This document shows positions 22,382 through 35,000 of a stretch of 64,000 bases of DNA, one piece after another. Source of the stretch: Moniliophthora roreri (taxonomy: Eukaryota; Basidiomycota; Agaricomycetes; Agaricales; Marasmiaceae); NCBI GenBank assembly GCA_001466705.2, contig LATX02000183.1, positions 310,001 to 374,000 on the forward strand. The letters are read 5' to 3'. How positions within the stretch are numbered: the first letter of the stretch is position 1; each line of letters opens with the position of its first letter. Made by a program: the position numbers and the translations under genes. The notes under the pieces were generated by a model, which had not been told where the DNA came from, ran no database searches, and saw only the letters and a program-made list of their open reading frames with translations.

Positions 22382-23489
22382 ATGTCGGGCTCGTAAGCCG
22401 TTCAGAAAACTCAACTTTTTTTTTCCGTTCGCACTGATGTCAATTATTCATGCAGAGTATCACTGTATCTCGACCCACAAATACGTGATTGGGTACTTTT
22501 CCCAATCACACTGGTCATGGCAAGCCCATTCCAGTATCCTACTGTCATAGGCAAGCTCACTCATTGACATCCTCCCGCAGATTCTGGTCGGCATTCTAAG
22601 ACACTACGTCGTTGTTCTTCTCCAATCACCTCCCAAAAAACTCCCGAGGGCAGCCATTCGTGAACAGTACGCAGTCATATCCGCCGCTCCCCGAAATGCT
22701 GACGTTTATGCTACCCTCTTATAGACGAGCCTTGGCCAGATCCCAAATTCTCAGAGCAACGTCTGCCAACTCACCTATACCCCCAGGACAATACAAATCT
22801 ATCTCCCAGTACCTTATAGATGCGTACGAGGCAGGCTCTTATCTCAAAGATGGTCCTCCCAAAGAGGGTGACGCACCCCCAGCACCACCGAATCCAATGA
22901 CCGACCCCGCTGCTATGGATGGAATGATGGCTGGAATGAAGACGCAGATGGTGATGATGGTTCCACAGATGGTTATTATGGGCTGGATTAATTTCTTCTT
23001 CCAAGGATTCGTTTTGAGTGCGTAGTTCGCCTTGTGTTGACCTCTAATCACTAATATGACCTCGACTCGTCCAGTCAAACTCCCGTTCCCACTTACGCTT
23101 GGATTCAAGAGCATGTTGCAACGAGGTATCGAGACTCCGGATATGGATGTGAGATGGGTGTCGTCGCTGTCGTGGTATTTCCTCAACTTTTTTGGGCTGA
23201 ACGGGTTATATCGTTTGATTCTGGGCAACGATAACGGTTCGTGTTCCGTCCACTTTCCTCAACGTCTGCCAAGTAACAGCCGAACGTTCAACGTTTAGCC
23301 GCCGACTCTTCTCAAGCCATGATGGCCTCGCCCTTTGCTAGTGCCGGTACCAATCCACAGGGACAGCCTCAAGATTTCAATAAACTATTCAAAGCCGAAA
23401 AGGACAATCTTGCGCTCGCGGAAGGTCTCTACAAGTGGGTTGGTGATGATGTAGAGGATAGAATTCTTCGAAAGTATGGCAAGCTGTAA
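22382..23489 (+). CDS. EMC3: ER membrane protein complex subunit 3 (EMC3)
   Basis: Begins [21 protein letters not shown] at ATG 22382 with a tiny first exon, and ends ILRKYGKL at TAA 23489, about 290 residues. Family features in order: LDPQIRDW, the first helix with [18 protein letters not shown], an Arg-rich linker, [21 protein letters not shown], helix [57 protein letters not shown]. Known role: Oxa1-like insertase core of the EMC, which inserts tail-anchored and multipass proteins. Intron 2 (22520-22580) has a GC donor (ATG|GCAAGC). Using the upstream GT instead would delete two residues from the first helix. Confidence 0.95.
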
Positions 23490-23799
23490 ATGGATCATTA
23501 TAATGGAACCTATTATTTTTTGTCCATGTCTATATAGCATTGGGTAAACGTGAGCCCAGTGTATACACTACAGATACACTACAGATACACAGTAACCCTG
23601 GGATGGTGGGTGACAAATGACCCAGAGGGCATCCGTTGAATGTCCCACACTCAGACCCAGAGATGAATCACATCCGCAGATTAGAAAAAAAAAAAGCAGA
23701 ATACAGTCAATACCCTGGGGGAGAGTGTGATTAAGGTGAGGGGGAAAATGTTGGGGTGACATACAAGGAAAGAAAGGAAATTATTGTGTTCTTTCTTCG

Positions 23800-24668
23800 T
23801 TACACGAGGCCATCGTATAACGAGAGTGCCTACGAAACGCGGAGTCAATGATGCGAACACGATACGACTACGAAGAGCTGGTACGCGACATACCTGCACG
23901 ATCGTAGGATCCTGTTTGCTTCCTTCTACGAATTCCTCGAATGTCAGCTTCGCATCCTTGTCTCTATCCATATTTTTGAAAATCTTGTCTACTCTCTGTA
24001 AACTCAACAGCTTTGAGCGCTAAAGGAATTGTAGCGAGTTGAACTGGCACTTGCCTTTTCCGGGGTGTCTTCGTCGCTGGGTAATTTGACCATTTCACCG
24101 GTCATCTTGTATATGGATTGAACGATCTGAAGCATCTCATCGTAGGTAATGGTTCCATCCTTGTCAATGTCGTACAGCTGGAAAGCCCCTGTACAGGAAT
24201 CGGTCAGTGTGTTCCCCGCATTTCACTGATCGCAAAGGCCAATCATACATTTCAGCTTTTCATCTAAACGGCCTCTACTCGTGACGCTGAGAGCACAGAT
24301 GAACTCTTTAAAGTCGATGGTACCGTTCTTGTTCTCATCAAACACGTTGAAGACATAATCCGCAAACTCCGTGGGGTCTCCAAAGGGAAAGAACTGTTTA
24401 TATATCCGACTGAATTCGGCCTTGTCGAGTTGACCAGAAGGGCAATCCTTTCTGAAGCCCTTGTACCTGGAGTGGGGGATGAGTGAGATGAAGGTTGATG
24501 TGACTTGAGGACGTCATACCACTGCTGGAGTTCCTTCTTGTCGACTGCGGGGATGACGGGAGATTACTTTGTGAAAAATGCAGGGTAAAGTGGGGGGATC
24601 GTACAATATGTATTCTTCTGGAGATCAGCGAGTTGTTCTGGGGAAAGCTTTGACTGAGATTTGCCCAT
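23800..24668 (-). CDS. NCS1: Neuronal calcium sensor 1 / frequenin (Frq1/Ncs1)
   Basis: Exons join from ATG 24668 ([17 protein letters not shown]) to TAA 23800, about 190 residues, the family length. Gly2 in MGKSQSKLS fits the N-myristoylation consensus. EF-hand loops read [24 protein letters not shown] and [12 protein letters not shown]; the first EF hand ([11 protein letters not shown]) is degenerate, as in all NCS-1 proteins. It ends ALSLYDGLV. Known role: calcium-dependent activator of phosphatidylinositol 4-kinase. In fission yeast Ncs1 links calcium to growth and stress. The last intron lies just before the final nine codons. Confidence 0.95.
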
Positions 24669-24942
24669 TGGTGGTTGGTGGGAGGAAGATGGGAATGCTG
24701 TATGATCGTGGGAAGAGTGATGGACCGGTACACCGAGACTAGACTCTGGAGGCTCATATGATGAATATGCAGTGCTATGCAGTAAATATGTTCTGCAAGT
24801 GACAACTAGTCGCGCTGCGAAGGGGCGGCTTATCGCTCATCAGCGTGCCACATGCCACTTCCGCCGTCCAGCTTCTCTCCCACTCAAATCATTTTTATAC
24901 TTGTTCACTCACAGTCCACTCCTTCTTCTCCATCCATCATCA

Positions 24943-26419
24943 ATGTGTTACCCAGAAGGCTCAGTCCAGCATGCCATTAATGTATGTCCAATGTGCAAAG
25001 TATTCCCTCACCCAAATAGGTCTGTCCGCTCTCCATATATATCCCTCTCAGTCTCTGAGGTATCCATCCCCTCCCCCCTCCCCCTTCAGGTGTCCTCATG
25101 TCAGAGAGGTTTGTCGAAACCGTGGATTACATCCTCGTGCAGACTTTTTATACTTGAAGAACGCGGAAGGTACCGCTCTCTCTCTAAAGTTCTCTGAACG
25201 CGCCACATATCTCCTGACTTATTGCCGCCTCCAGTGGAGACGTTTAACGGTTGTGGGTATTGCAAGGTGTGTGATGGTCTCTCTCCATCCTCAGCTCGAC
25301 TTGAACTCCTCCTAGTGGGCCAGGACCGAGCCACCAGCTACACGTGCTGGCCTTAACAACCCAGGCTGGCCAGGTTGCTGTCGTCCCCCAGCACCAAGCG
25401 AGTACCGCATGATCCCGGCCGCAGATTGGCGATCCGTCAGCATTGTGCATAACGTTGCACTTCCGCCAGAAGTAAAATCCGCACTGGAGATCCTCTCCCC
25501 CAAACCGACCTCCACATCCTCTCCAACTTTACGTTCTGGCGTTTCCAAGTCGGCAATACCACCTTTAGACAGAAGAAGTAGCGGAAGTAATAGTCCACCG
25601 ACCAAATCTGCCACCGTTCCTTCCAAATCATTTACCCCGCCGTCCATCGCCACCAGCAAGAGTCGGCCTGGCGGTAGCCCAAAACAGGCGTCTGCGTCAC
25701 TATCGGCAAGTCTGTCGCGCGCTAGCGGTTCGGCTGCTTTGTCTGGCGGACCTGCATCATCTCTTGATCAGCCTCCTCGACGTCCGGCTATCATAGATAC
25801 GTCAGAAAAATCTATTCTACGTTCTGGGCATTCTTCTCCAGGTCGTAAACAGATTGACTTGGACAATTCGGTCACCCCGAGGCGTAATTCGGGCAGTCGA
25901 TCGACCAACGTCAATACGACACCCAACTCTGCGTCTGCGAAGGGGACGGGAGAATCACGATCTTCTCCAGGCGTGTCATCCGAGAGACGCCGAGGTGCTT
26001 CAGTTTCGACAGTTTCGACAAATTCTCCCCCTAAATCTTCGCAGGCAACGAAAACGGCCACTACTCCCGCAGCCTTTAACTTGCCCAGAACTTCCCAGAA
26101 GGAGGCGGGTAACAATTCTAGCGCCTCGAGTAACAACGGAAGTGACGACCGTTCATCCGATTCGATGTCTGATAGCACCATTACTTCTGATGGCGGCTTC
26201 ACTGACTACCTGTCGGATGAATCCGAAGCAGAGCTTCAGAGACAAGCAGAAGCGAGGGCAGCACTGCTCGCACAGAACCAGGCCGAAGAATTGGAATTTA
26301 GGGCTGCTCGCCAGCAACTGGCACACGTTGACTTGCGACCACCCAAGTCGTGGAATCCTGCTAATATCACCAATAACAACAGCGCACCTCGTTTGGTGCA
26401 AACTGGGAAGACAATGTGA
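24943..26419 (+). CDS. Cys-rich N-terminus plus disordered Ser-rich tail; unknown function, ~420 aa
   Basis: Proposed model: ATG 24943 (MCYPEGSVQHAINVCPMCK), then exons giving CPHVREVC, KNAEVETFNGCGYCKWART, and the long last exon to TGA 26419. The N-terminal ~75 residues hold several Cys pairs (CPMC, CPHVREVC, CGYC) that could bind zinc. This resembles short MC...CGHV-type modules seen in fungal proteins of unknown role. The next ~60 residues (EYRMIPAADWRSVSIVHNVALPPEVKSAL) look ordered. The remainder is Ser/Thr/Pro-rich and ends in an acidic stretch (SDESEAELQRQAEARAALLAQNQAEELE), probably helical. The intron at about 25169-25231 was chosen because it alone restores frame. Confidence in the last exon is high, in the first two moderate. 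Confidence 0.65.
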
Positions 26420-26664
26420 CGGGTTGAAGGCGAAGCAGCTAAGAATGCTGAATTTAGTTTTCTGCGGCGATCTAGGGACTTTCACGAGCAGTAATTATAA
26501 TAAACGCATTTGTACAAACCCCATCATCCTGTACTCACACAATATGACGGAATCGATGCTGTCTCCAAGGTGCACGTGTATACTTGCGTGGATTGGGTGA
26601 TGGAATCGGAAGAGTGCGAGGATCCCTTTACCATGAACCCACCGCGTTGTCTTGCATTCAACTC

Positions 26665-28176
26665 ATGAACCTTGCTCGTCATTCCATCACTGCAACAAGT
26701 CCAATCCATATATATAATGCTCGTTTCGACGCCGATTGCCAGATATTCACCACCTGTACCCCTGCGGGCTTTGCAGTTTATCGAACATGGCCAATGACAT
26801 TGCTTCGCAAACGCGGTACTGTCCTTTGACCTTTAAATATTTTCTCTGTCAATCTTATTGACTTATATCAGAGCTTTCTGGAGGCACACTTGCCGCCGCT
26901 GTGCCAATGCATACGTCTTCTCTTCTGTTCCTGTTGGGTGGCGGCCGAAGTCCACTTTTCCCCCCGAACAAAGTCATCCTATGGGACGATGCCATCGGTA
27001 GCGAAGTAGCCGAACTAGAGTTTAGAGAGAAAGTGCGAGGAATAGCTTGCAGACGTGGCTGGCTGGCCGTTGCTTTACGGAGGAGAGTAGTGGTCTTTGA
27101 AGTCGGAGAGCAAGTGGCACGATTTGCAGAGTGGGACACTTGTGATAATCCTCGAGGTGCGCTTCCAGTTCTGCCAAACCTCTGAAGCTGATCATTGATC
27201 TTATATCCAGGTCTCGTCTCGATTGCGACAGCTGCTTGGTCCACTCTTCTCGCGATACCCGGTCGTCAACAAGGCCATGTCCAACTCATTCACCTGCCTC
27301 CCTGTGCTCCCCCAACGACAGCAGGACCACCTCCATCGAGGCCTCCATCGAAGCCTCCGCCACCCCCGAGCAAGCATCCGGTGTCTATAATCATTGCCCA
27401 TCACACCGCTCTTACTACACTATCCCTGCCACCGTCCGGACGCTTACTCGCAACTACATCATCCAGAGGCACGCTTGTCCGAATATGGGATACTATTTCT
27501 GGCCAGCGCATTCACGAATTTAGACGAGGCACCGACAAGGCTGATATATTTGGCGTAGCGTTCCGGCCAGACGAAGCGGAGCTTTGTGTATGGAGTGATA
27601 AGGGTACGGTCCACGTATTCACCCTTGTGGTTTCTAGTACCTCGTGGGTAATCTACCTATGGCAGCCGTGTGTATAACTAACCTCATTTTAGCAATCGGC
27701 AGTCTTCGCTCTCAGGACTAGCACCGTTCATACCCCTTCCGAAGTACTTTGAATCCGAATGGTCGTATGCACAGTATCGGATACCGACGCAGTCGTCACA
27801 CATATCTCTTACATCGACGACACCGTCACCCACGGAGGATGTTCCGGATGAAGAGCGTTGTGTTGTTGGATGGATTCAGATTCCGGTTGAGGATGGGCCA
27901 GAGGGTGCTATGGAACATCAACTGGTTGCTCTTACCTATGTTGGAGGATGGTACCGCTTGTCACTCCCAAACGCAGGGACAACTTCTCCTACCACCAGCA
28001 GCCCGTCAGGCAGCCCTTCTTCTCCGCCGAAAGCAATGTCCAGTAGATCTTCCGTTACTGCCAGCAAAGCACAACGGTCAAAGGACAAAGGCAAGGAGAA
28101 AGAGAAGGACGCCAAGGCTAACCAATGCATCTTGCAAGAGTATCGGCGGTTTGGTCGGTGGGACGGATGGGGTTGA
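26665..28176 (+). CDS. HSV2: PROPPIN (Atg18/Hsv2-type WD40 phosphoinositide-binding protein)
   Basis: Four exons from ATG 26665 (MNLARHSITATSPIHIYNARFD) to TGA 28176, about 440 residues. It is a seven-bladed WD40-like propeller: GFAVYRTWP, NKVILWDDA, LAVALRRRVVVFE, LLATTSSRGTLVRIWDTISGQRIHEFRRGTDKADIFGVAFRPD. The FRRG motif is the phosphoinositide-binding signature, so the protein should bind PI3P or PI(3,5)P2. The sequence around FRRG resembles the WIPI3/WDR45B-Hsv2 branch. One inter-blade loop (around 27290-27380) is a polyproline insertion (PPPSRPPSKPPPPP). The C-terminal blade also carries a Ser/Lys-rich insertion. The intron near 27640 uses donor TC|GTGGGT. Role: autophagy or endosomal traffic, inferred from family. 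Confidence 0.85.
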
Positions 28177-28483
28177 TGGTTGGTTGGATATTCTTCCATT
28201 ACCAGCTGCTTTTCTTGTGTCGGATCGTCATCTACATTTACGATTATAATCATAACTAGTATTCCATTTGCCTCATGATTCATGAATACCATCCACTCAC
28301 TCCTCTGTACTCTGTTGTCGCTTTCTTGTAATAATCCGTGAGCACTATGTGTAATACCATTGGACATACGACATCAAATATTGAGAGATGGGAAATGAAA
28401 TCCTAATAGTAACGCGATACGCGCCTCTTCCCAACCTACATCCACCAAGATCGGATTTATTGCCTCGATCTACGCGCATGCTC

Positions 28484-28811
28484 ATGGAAAATCCTCATGC
28501 TGAGCGCCAAGCAGTTCTACTAGAGAGAATACTTAAAAACACGGTGGGTTGCTCACAGCCGTTTGAGCACAGTCGCGTGATTGATTTAAACGATTTGCCA
28601 GGAGAAATGCACTGAAGCAATCCTTGAGCTTAACCATTGTTTGGAGGTTAGGCCTCTCTAACCAATATGTTCACCTGAATTGACTAGCGAGTTATAGGAA
28701 ATCCTACATGCAAATCAGCATGTTGCGATTGCAGCTAATTTGGCTATCAAATACCGGAAGAATGTCCAGTACAATCTCGAAGCTACTAAAGGATCGTCGA
28801 AAGATGTCTGA
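28484..28811 (+). CDS. DAD4: DASH complex subunit Dad4
   Basis: Three exons yield exactly 72 residues (MENPHAERQAVLLERILKNT ... RKNVQYNLEATKGSSKDV), the normal Dad4 length. An in-frame ATG at 28388 would add 32 residues, but the family begins at MENPH, so 28484 is chosen. Conserved blocks: LLERI, EKCTEAILELNHCLEEI and YRKNVQYNLEATK. Known role: part of the ten-subunit DASH/Dam1 ring that couples kinetochores to microtubules, a fungus-specific complex. The gene is too short and too interrupted to show as a long open frame. ATE1 follows 152 bp downstream on the same strand. Confidence 0.94.
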
Positions 28812-28963
28812 CGAGGATTATGGGTCCATATGCAACTAACTGTCCATGTAGTCACAAATTCCGTGTAGTTTGGTATCATTACCAGAGGGCGGACGTGAGA
28901 AACACAATTGAGGTTGCTTCATTTTGTACATTGACAACATCTACAATATCCACTACACTCTCT

Positions 28964-30833
28964 ATGATTCCTTCAATCGGTGTCCCATCTGGACGAAGTG
29001 CCTCCACATGCGGCTATTGCTCGCCTCCCGGCGAAAGGACAGTCGAAAGTTCCTCTCGTCATACTTCCGGTCTTTCTGCAATGCAGCTTTCCTGTGATGT
29101 ATGAATCTTTGCTCGTTCTACCTGCATCCAGTGCTCTGAGGAATGAGCCGGCAGGTTTACCAGCAGATGATCGATAGAGGATGGAGACGATCTGGTAGGT
29201 CTTCATGGCGTTCTTGAAGAAAGACTAATCGCAACGCGCAGGAACTTGGTGTTATAAGCCTAACCTGAAGGCCTCATGCTGCCCTCAATATCCAATTCGG
29301 TTCGTCATCGTTATGTGTTCTCGTAGTATCATATCTGATGTCCGTCTGAAGGTTGGACGCAAAGAGCTTCAAACCATCTAGAGGTCAACGGAAATTGATT
29401 CATCGGTGGGATGAACACGGATGAAGTGTCACAAGACCTGTGGCTGAGGCATTTTCTCTCTTAGATGGAATCGATTTGTTGAACACGGTAAAGGGGAGGA
29501 GCGGAAGCAGTGCGTGAATCGTATTCGTTTGCTATCGTCGTGAACTGATCCTCTTATTTCTCAGACTGGACAAGCAAAAGGGGAAAAATAACCCGAGTTT
29601 TAATCTTGTAGAATCGATACATGCGTCAGAAGAGTCTTTTGGCAGCCATGAAGGGTGGCAGCGCCATTTTGAGGTGTGTGGAGACCTATTGCTAAACCCA
29701 TTCGGGACTAACCTGCTACCCCCCATCAGGTCAAGCTCGAGCCATCGTCATACACATCTGAGAAATACAAACTTTTCGAAAAATACCAGAGTAATATTCA
29801 CAAAGACAGCAGTTCACCTAGAGGCTTCAAACGTTTCCTAGTTGATTCCCCGCTGCGTGTAATTCATCTCTTTCTTCTCACGACATGCTATAACGGGCCT
29901 TTCTCTGCAGCAAGAACCCATTCCGTATGGACATCCACCCCCAAGTCACCTTCCGACCCACTATGGCTCATACCATCAGCTTTATCGACTGGATGGAGAA
30001 CTCATTGCCGTAGCTGTACTGGACATACTTCCGAGTTGCGTGTCTAGTGTTTACTTCATGTATGATGACGACTGGGAGGAGTTTTCTTTGGGAAAGGTAT
30101 GTACTGCTATCGCCCTCGAAACGTTCTGCGCTGTTTCCGAATACAAATGCCGTTCATGCAGTTGAGTGCCCTCAGAGAGATAGCTTTAGCTGCCGAGTTG
30201 TATCAAGCTGGTGCACCGGATTTATCGTTTCTATACTTAGGTGCGAGATGTGCTGTTGGTTGTGTATGCTACTCACTATCACTCGGCGTAGGGTTTTATA
30301 TCCATAGTTGCCAAAAAATGAGGTATAAAGGAGATTATCAGCCATCATTCTTGTGCGACCCCGTGAGTAACGGTGTCAGTTATCGACGTTATCGCTCATC
30401 TTTCCTAGGAATCTTACGAGTGGTATCCATTGGAGAAGTACACCCCTCTGCTGAACGAGAATCGTTATGCATGCTTCTCTCAACCCGATCATTCAGTCAA
30501 AGGACCGCCGGATGAAGAGATTGGTACGTAGCCGTGTGATCCGCTCAGTCGGCACACTGACCATGCTCTTAGAACGGGAGTTCAAGAGATACACTCCACA
30601 AGAGCCAGATCCGGAGAAAATAGAAAACATATTGGTTGTCGCGGGCATCAAAGATTCTCAAGTTTCCGTGCAGCCCATCACGGTGAGTTGATGCCGTGTA
30701 TGTGGCCACCAAACTCAACTCGACATAGAATTCCCCTCTTTGGACCGTTGACGAATTGAAAGAAGAGTTCTTGTGCTGCTTTGAAGGCCTTGGTGACAAG
30801 CTCTCGAAAGAAGTTATTTTTGCTTTGTCGTAA
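28964..30833 (+). CDS. ATE1: Arginyl-tRNA--protein transferase (Ate1)
   Basis: About a dozen short exons join in frame from ATG 28964 (MIPSIGVPSGRSASTCGYC) to TAA 30833, close to 400 residues. The N-terminal domain has the conserved CGYC pair and the ASCCPQY di-Cys implicated in metal/Fe-S binding, plus YQQMIDRGWRRSGTWCYKPN and SRGQRKLIHRWNRF. The C-terminal GNAT-like domain has [60 protein letters not shown] and ESYEWYPLEKY. Known role: attaches arginine to N-terminal Asp, Glu or oxidised Cys, creating N-degrons. No break was seen in any exon. Confidence 0.95.
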
Positions 30834-31018
30834 GGTGCCTGAATATAGATTCGTAATGTATGTCCACAGCGATCGTATTATGGAAATAGGAAGGTAGCAA
30901 TAAATGAAGTACGGAAAGCTTCGATCTCGTTCAGCAGCTAGTCGAACGAACCTTATTAATCTCGAAACTTACCGACCGAAGCTCCCGCTTCTTTCCAATG
31001 TGAGGGGGACAGTTGCTG

Positions 31019-31857
31019 CTAGCTGGCACCACCTGTGGTAATTCTCAACTTCCTTCGCCGTGCGCGCTCGATATCAGCCATGGCGTGTCGATAGCCATGG
31101 TAGTCACCCGCTGGGAGAGACCTCAGCGTTTCAGCAGGGTCTCGAGGTTGACCAAAGCGATTCAGAGGCCAGACTACACAAACCATACGGGAGTCTATCA
31201 AAGAAAGAGACACCTTGAATGATGTGAGAGGGCGTTCATGTACTGAGCTGGTTCACGCACTGGACCGAATCGATTGCTGTCATCGCTGTGAAAAGGTTCG
31301 TCTCCTTCGATCCAAGCATGACCCAGCGGAACCGTTACTTCGGCGTCCTGAATGACAAGTTAGTTTTCACTCGGAAATCATTGATTAGCAACTTACCTTG
31401 TAGGGAGGAAGTGTTTTCACGCGGTCGCCTCCCAACGCGACGATCCTCTTTACTAGAACGCGTTCGGGATTTTCAGGCGACCTGTCTGCTAGTAAGTAAA
31501 TATTCGTGGGTTTACAGTCACTCAGTGGAACGCACCTTAATGCCACAATATCGCCTCGTTGATATATGCGTCTTGTATGAATAGCAAAACGGTCAAACAG
31601 AGCGACGTCTCTGCTACGTGAGGAATCTGGGTTAAGTGTGGGCTAAATAAAACTGCATTGGGTGAACATGGGCAAGGGACGAAGCCAATTCATCACACCT
31701 GCATGCTGCGTCCAGACACGACCTTGATGCTGTAGAAATAATCCCCCAACACGAAAATTGTAGGTGCCCAGTAGGCATATTGCCAAATGGAACCTCTCCC
31801 TTTCAGTCGGTCTTCGGAAGGTCGCAGTCGATTAAGGAATCCCCATCTTTTCCACAT
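31019..31857 (-). CDS. IMP2: Mitochondrial inner membrane protease subunit 2 (Imp2)
   Basis: Exons join from ATG 31857 ([11 protein letters not shown]) to TAG 31019, about 225 residues. Signal-peptidase (S26) boxes are intact: [13 protein letters not shown] with the catalytic Ser, [20 protein letters not shown] with the catalytic Lys, [19 protein letters not shown], and [14 protein letters not shown] hydrophobic anchor ([15 protein letters not shown]) precedes the Ser box. Known role: cleaves sorting signals from proteins of the intermembrane space. A longer frame reaching 32010 would need a non-ATG start, so the shorter one is preferred. The C-terminal ~45 residues after WPLNRFG are a basic extension ([18 protein letters not shown]) not needed for catalysis. 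Confidence 0.92.
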
Positions 31858-32027
31858 CGAAAGGAGAGATTGGGCTGAAATGGTTTGATTCGTTGGCTGA
31901 GTGAGATGAAAGTCGGTGTGGGACTCAGAAATGTTGACGTCGGTACCCTGAGCCTCCCCCTCTATCCTCGGACTCAGAGTCACGATTTCACGACTCTTAC
32001 GCGTTTTCACTTCTTCCTCACTCGCTT

Positions 32028-35000
32028 ATGGCAAATTCTCTGCTAGCTGACCATCTCGACCGTCTTATCTCTGGATTATCGGATGCAACTGGTAGTGAAA
32101 GATCTTATATCGACGAGTGGGCAAGGTGTGTGGTCATCTATTCCTGAAGGATAGCCTGCTGACGCTATGGCCACAACTCGAAGATTGCAGAGAGAGAACG
32201 GTGCTTTACGATACTTCTTGTAGCTCCAGGAAAATCTGATGTCAAAGTAGGCCCTAGCAAAACTGAAGACACTTTGAATATAGAAGATTCATCATGGCAA
32301 TCCGTTCTTGACCTCTACAATTCTCAGATTGGTGTCTCGAATCCACTGATATCGAAACTTCGTTTGTGTGTATGGTTTACGCGAGTACACCATTCCCTCC
32401 AATAATTCCATTCATTGTGCAGAAAGCCCAACTTCAACACCATACTACCTTCAATACACTCCTTATTGTCGTCCAACCGTTCCGATGATGAAGTTTCCGC
32501 AGAATTGGTGGAGATCCTTGGCTTTGACGACATTGAGCTCGTCATGCAGGTTGTCAGCAGTCGTCCGAGCCTTGTTCACGAAGTACGCATAAGCGTTATA
32601 GTTTATCCTGTTGGCGCACAAACTGATTTAACGATAGATGGAACAGCTACTGACAGTCCATACTTTCCATGATGGTTTGTCGTATTATTAAACCTTTTCT
32701 CAGATCAGTTCTCTAAACCCAATCAGCACCTCCGATGGATAGTTTTGACCCCTTGCATGTTCAACTTCGCATGGAACAAAAACTGAGGGAAAATGCTGCA
32801 AGGCCTTTGTTCTCGGGGACAGTGGTAAGTCAGCATATCTGCTTCAGTTGAATGTACTGTTTTTTCAACGGCCTCACGACAGATACCTGAACCAGAACGT
32901 CTCCCACACGTGTACACATCCTCGAACATGTCTCAGGGGAACATACTCTCCCATACTGGCAGTAAATATCTGCTACCAATAGGTACCGATAGGAAACTTT
33001 ACGAGGTGAATTGTCGATGCGAATAGTATATCACCTTACTGACTTTATCTCGAGGAATACGAAGAAGTGATAGTTCCACCTGCCAAGCCGGTACCACCTC
33101 GAGAAACCGAACGACTGATTCCTGTGTCCGGGTTGGATCGTTTAGCAAAAGGCTGTTTTCCTGTAAGAGTTTTGGCATCTGTCTTTGGGTCATCGAAGCG
33201 ATCTTGACATCAGGGATACTCGACCTTGAACCGGATCCAATCCATCGTTTATCCCACTGCTTACGGTTCAAATGAGAACATGCTCGTTTGTGGTAGGACG
33301 TTACCAGTTTGGTTGCTGCCCAAGCTAACATTCATCCTATTCCGCTCAGCTCCCACCGGTGCAGTAAGTCGACAATCTCCAGATCGAGCTCCAGGTGTAC
33401 TGAACGGAATATAGGGTAAAACGGACGTGGCGATGTTAACCATTCTGAGAGTTCTCGATCAACATCGGGTATCACCTTCATCCTTTACGGACGTCGGTGA
33501 CTCCATCGACCGAGATGCATTCAAAATAATATACGTGTGCGTTCAGGTTTATGATATAGCTGCAATGGCTGACGTCTATCAGGGCGCCCATGAAGGCATT
33601 GGCATCGGAGATTGTACAGAAATTCGAGAAGAGGTTGAAATGGCTGTCAATCAAAGTTCGCGAGCTCACAGGTATTTCAGTCATACCTGGTGCCGTTCGT
33701 TCTGATTCAAAGGTATAATGTAGGTGATATGCAGATGACCAAGGCGGAGATAGCACAGACTCAGATAATCGTAACCACTCCCGAAAAATGGGATGTCGTC
33801 ACGAGAAAACCGACAGGGGAAGGGGAAATTGCCTCGGTATGACCTTTGAAACTAACAGTCTGCTTACGTCTTCACGTCTTTCGCAGTCTCTGAAGTTGCT
33901 TATCATTGACGAAGTCCATCTTCTCAACGAGGAGCGAGGAGCCGTAATCGAGACTATCGTGGCCCGGACGTTGCGACAAGTTGAGTGGTGTGTCGCATAA
34001 GTTCGGCTTGAGGTTTCTTACCCTCCATAGGTGGAGACAACACAGTCTGTAATCAGGATTGTCGGCCTCAGTGCGACTTTGCCCAATTACATCGACGTCG
34101 CGGACTTTTTGAGGTACGAGAATTGATAGCCTCCCTCCGCTTGCATTTTAGATCTGATCTGACCTAATCCAGCGTATCCAAAGCCAAAGGTCTCTTCTAT
34201 TTCGATTCCTCGTTCCGACCAGTTCCTCTGGAGCAGCATTTCCTCGGTATCAAAGGAAAGCCAGGTACCGCACAAGCGAGGAAGAATCTCGATACTGTCA
34301 CATTTGAGAAAATATCAAACCTCGTTGAACAAGGCCATCAGGTGATGGTCTTTGTACATGCGCGGAAGGAAACAGTCAAAGCTGCAATGGCTCTGAAGGA
34401 GTCAGCCCTGGCGGAAGATATCGACAGCAAATTCAGTTGCGAGGATCATCCACAATGGCAGTCATTCCGCCGGCGAATCGGGGAATCAAGGAATAAAGAA
34501 ATGAAACAACTCTTCGACTATGGCTTTGGAATCCACCATGCGGGTATGCTGCGTTCCGACCGGAACCTGATGGAGGACATGTTTCGCTCGAGAGCAATCA
34601 AGGTATAGACCCCATACGATGTACCTACCCCGTAATTCTTAAGAAATGACGCCTAGGTTTTGTGCTGCACTGCAACTCTCGCTTGGGGTGTCAACTTACC
34701 GGCCCATGCTGGTACGCAGAATCCCGGAGTACTTGGAGGTTCATCTAACAATTGTTGCAGTTATCATCAAAGGCACTCAGGTTTATGACAGCTCCAAGGG
34801 TGCGTTTGTGGACCTCTCCGTATTGGATGTGCTACAAGTATTTGGGCGAGCCGGTCGCCCTGGACTAGAGAGTAGTGGCGAGGGTTACATCTGCACTAGC
34901 GATGACAAACTCACTCACTATTTGGAAGCAGTCACTTCCCAGGTGAGCCTCTTTTGCCAAATGTTGCTCGTGGTTTGCTGACAACACGAGCATATTAGAA

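Noticed and set aside
28388..28483. 32-residue N-terminal extension of DAD4
   Set aside because: The family starts at MENPH with 72 residues, and the extension has no conserved features.
31858..32010. N-terminal extension of IMP2 to 32010
   Set aside because: It would need a GTG start and adds a polar stretch before the short membrane-anchored N-terminus. ATG 31857 is normal.
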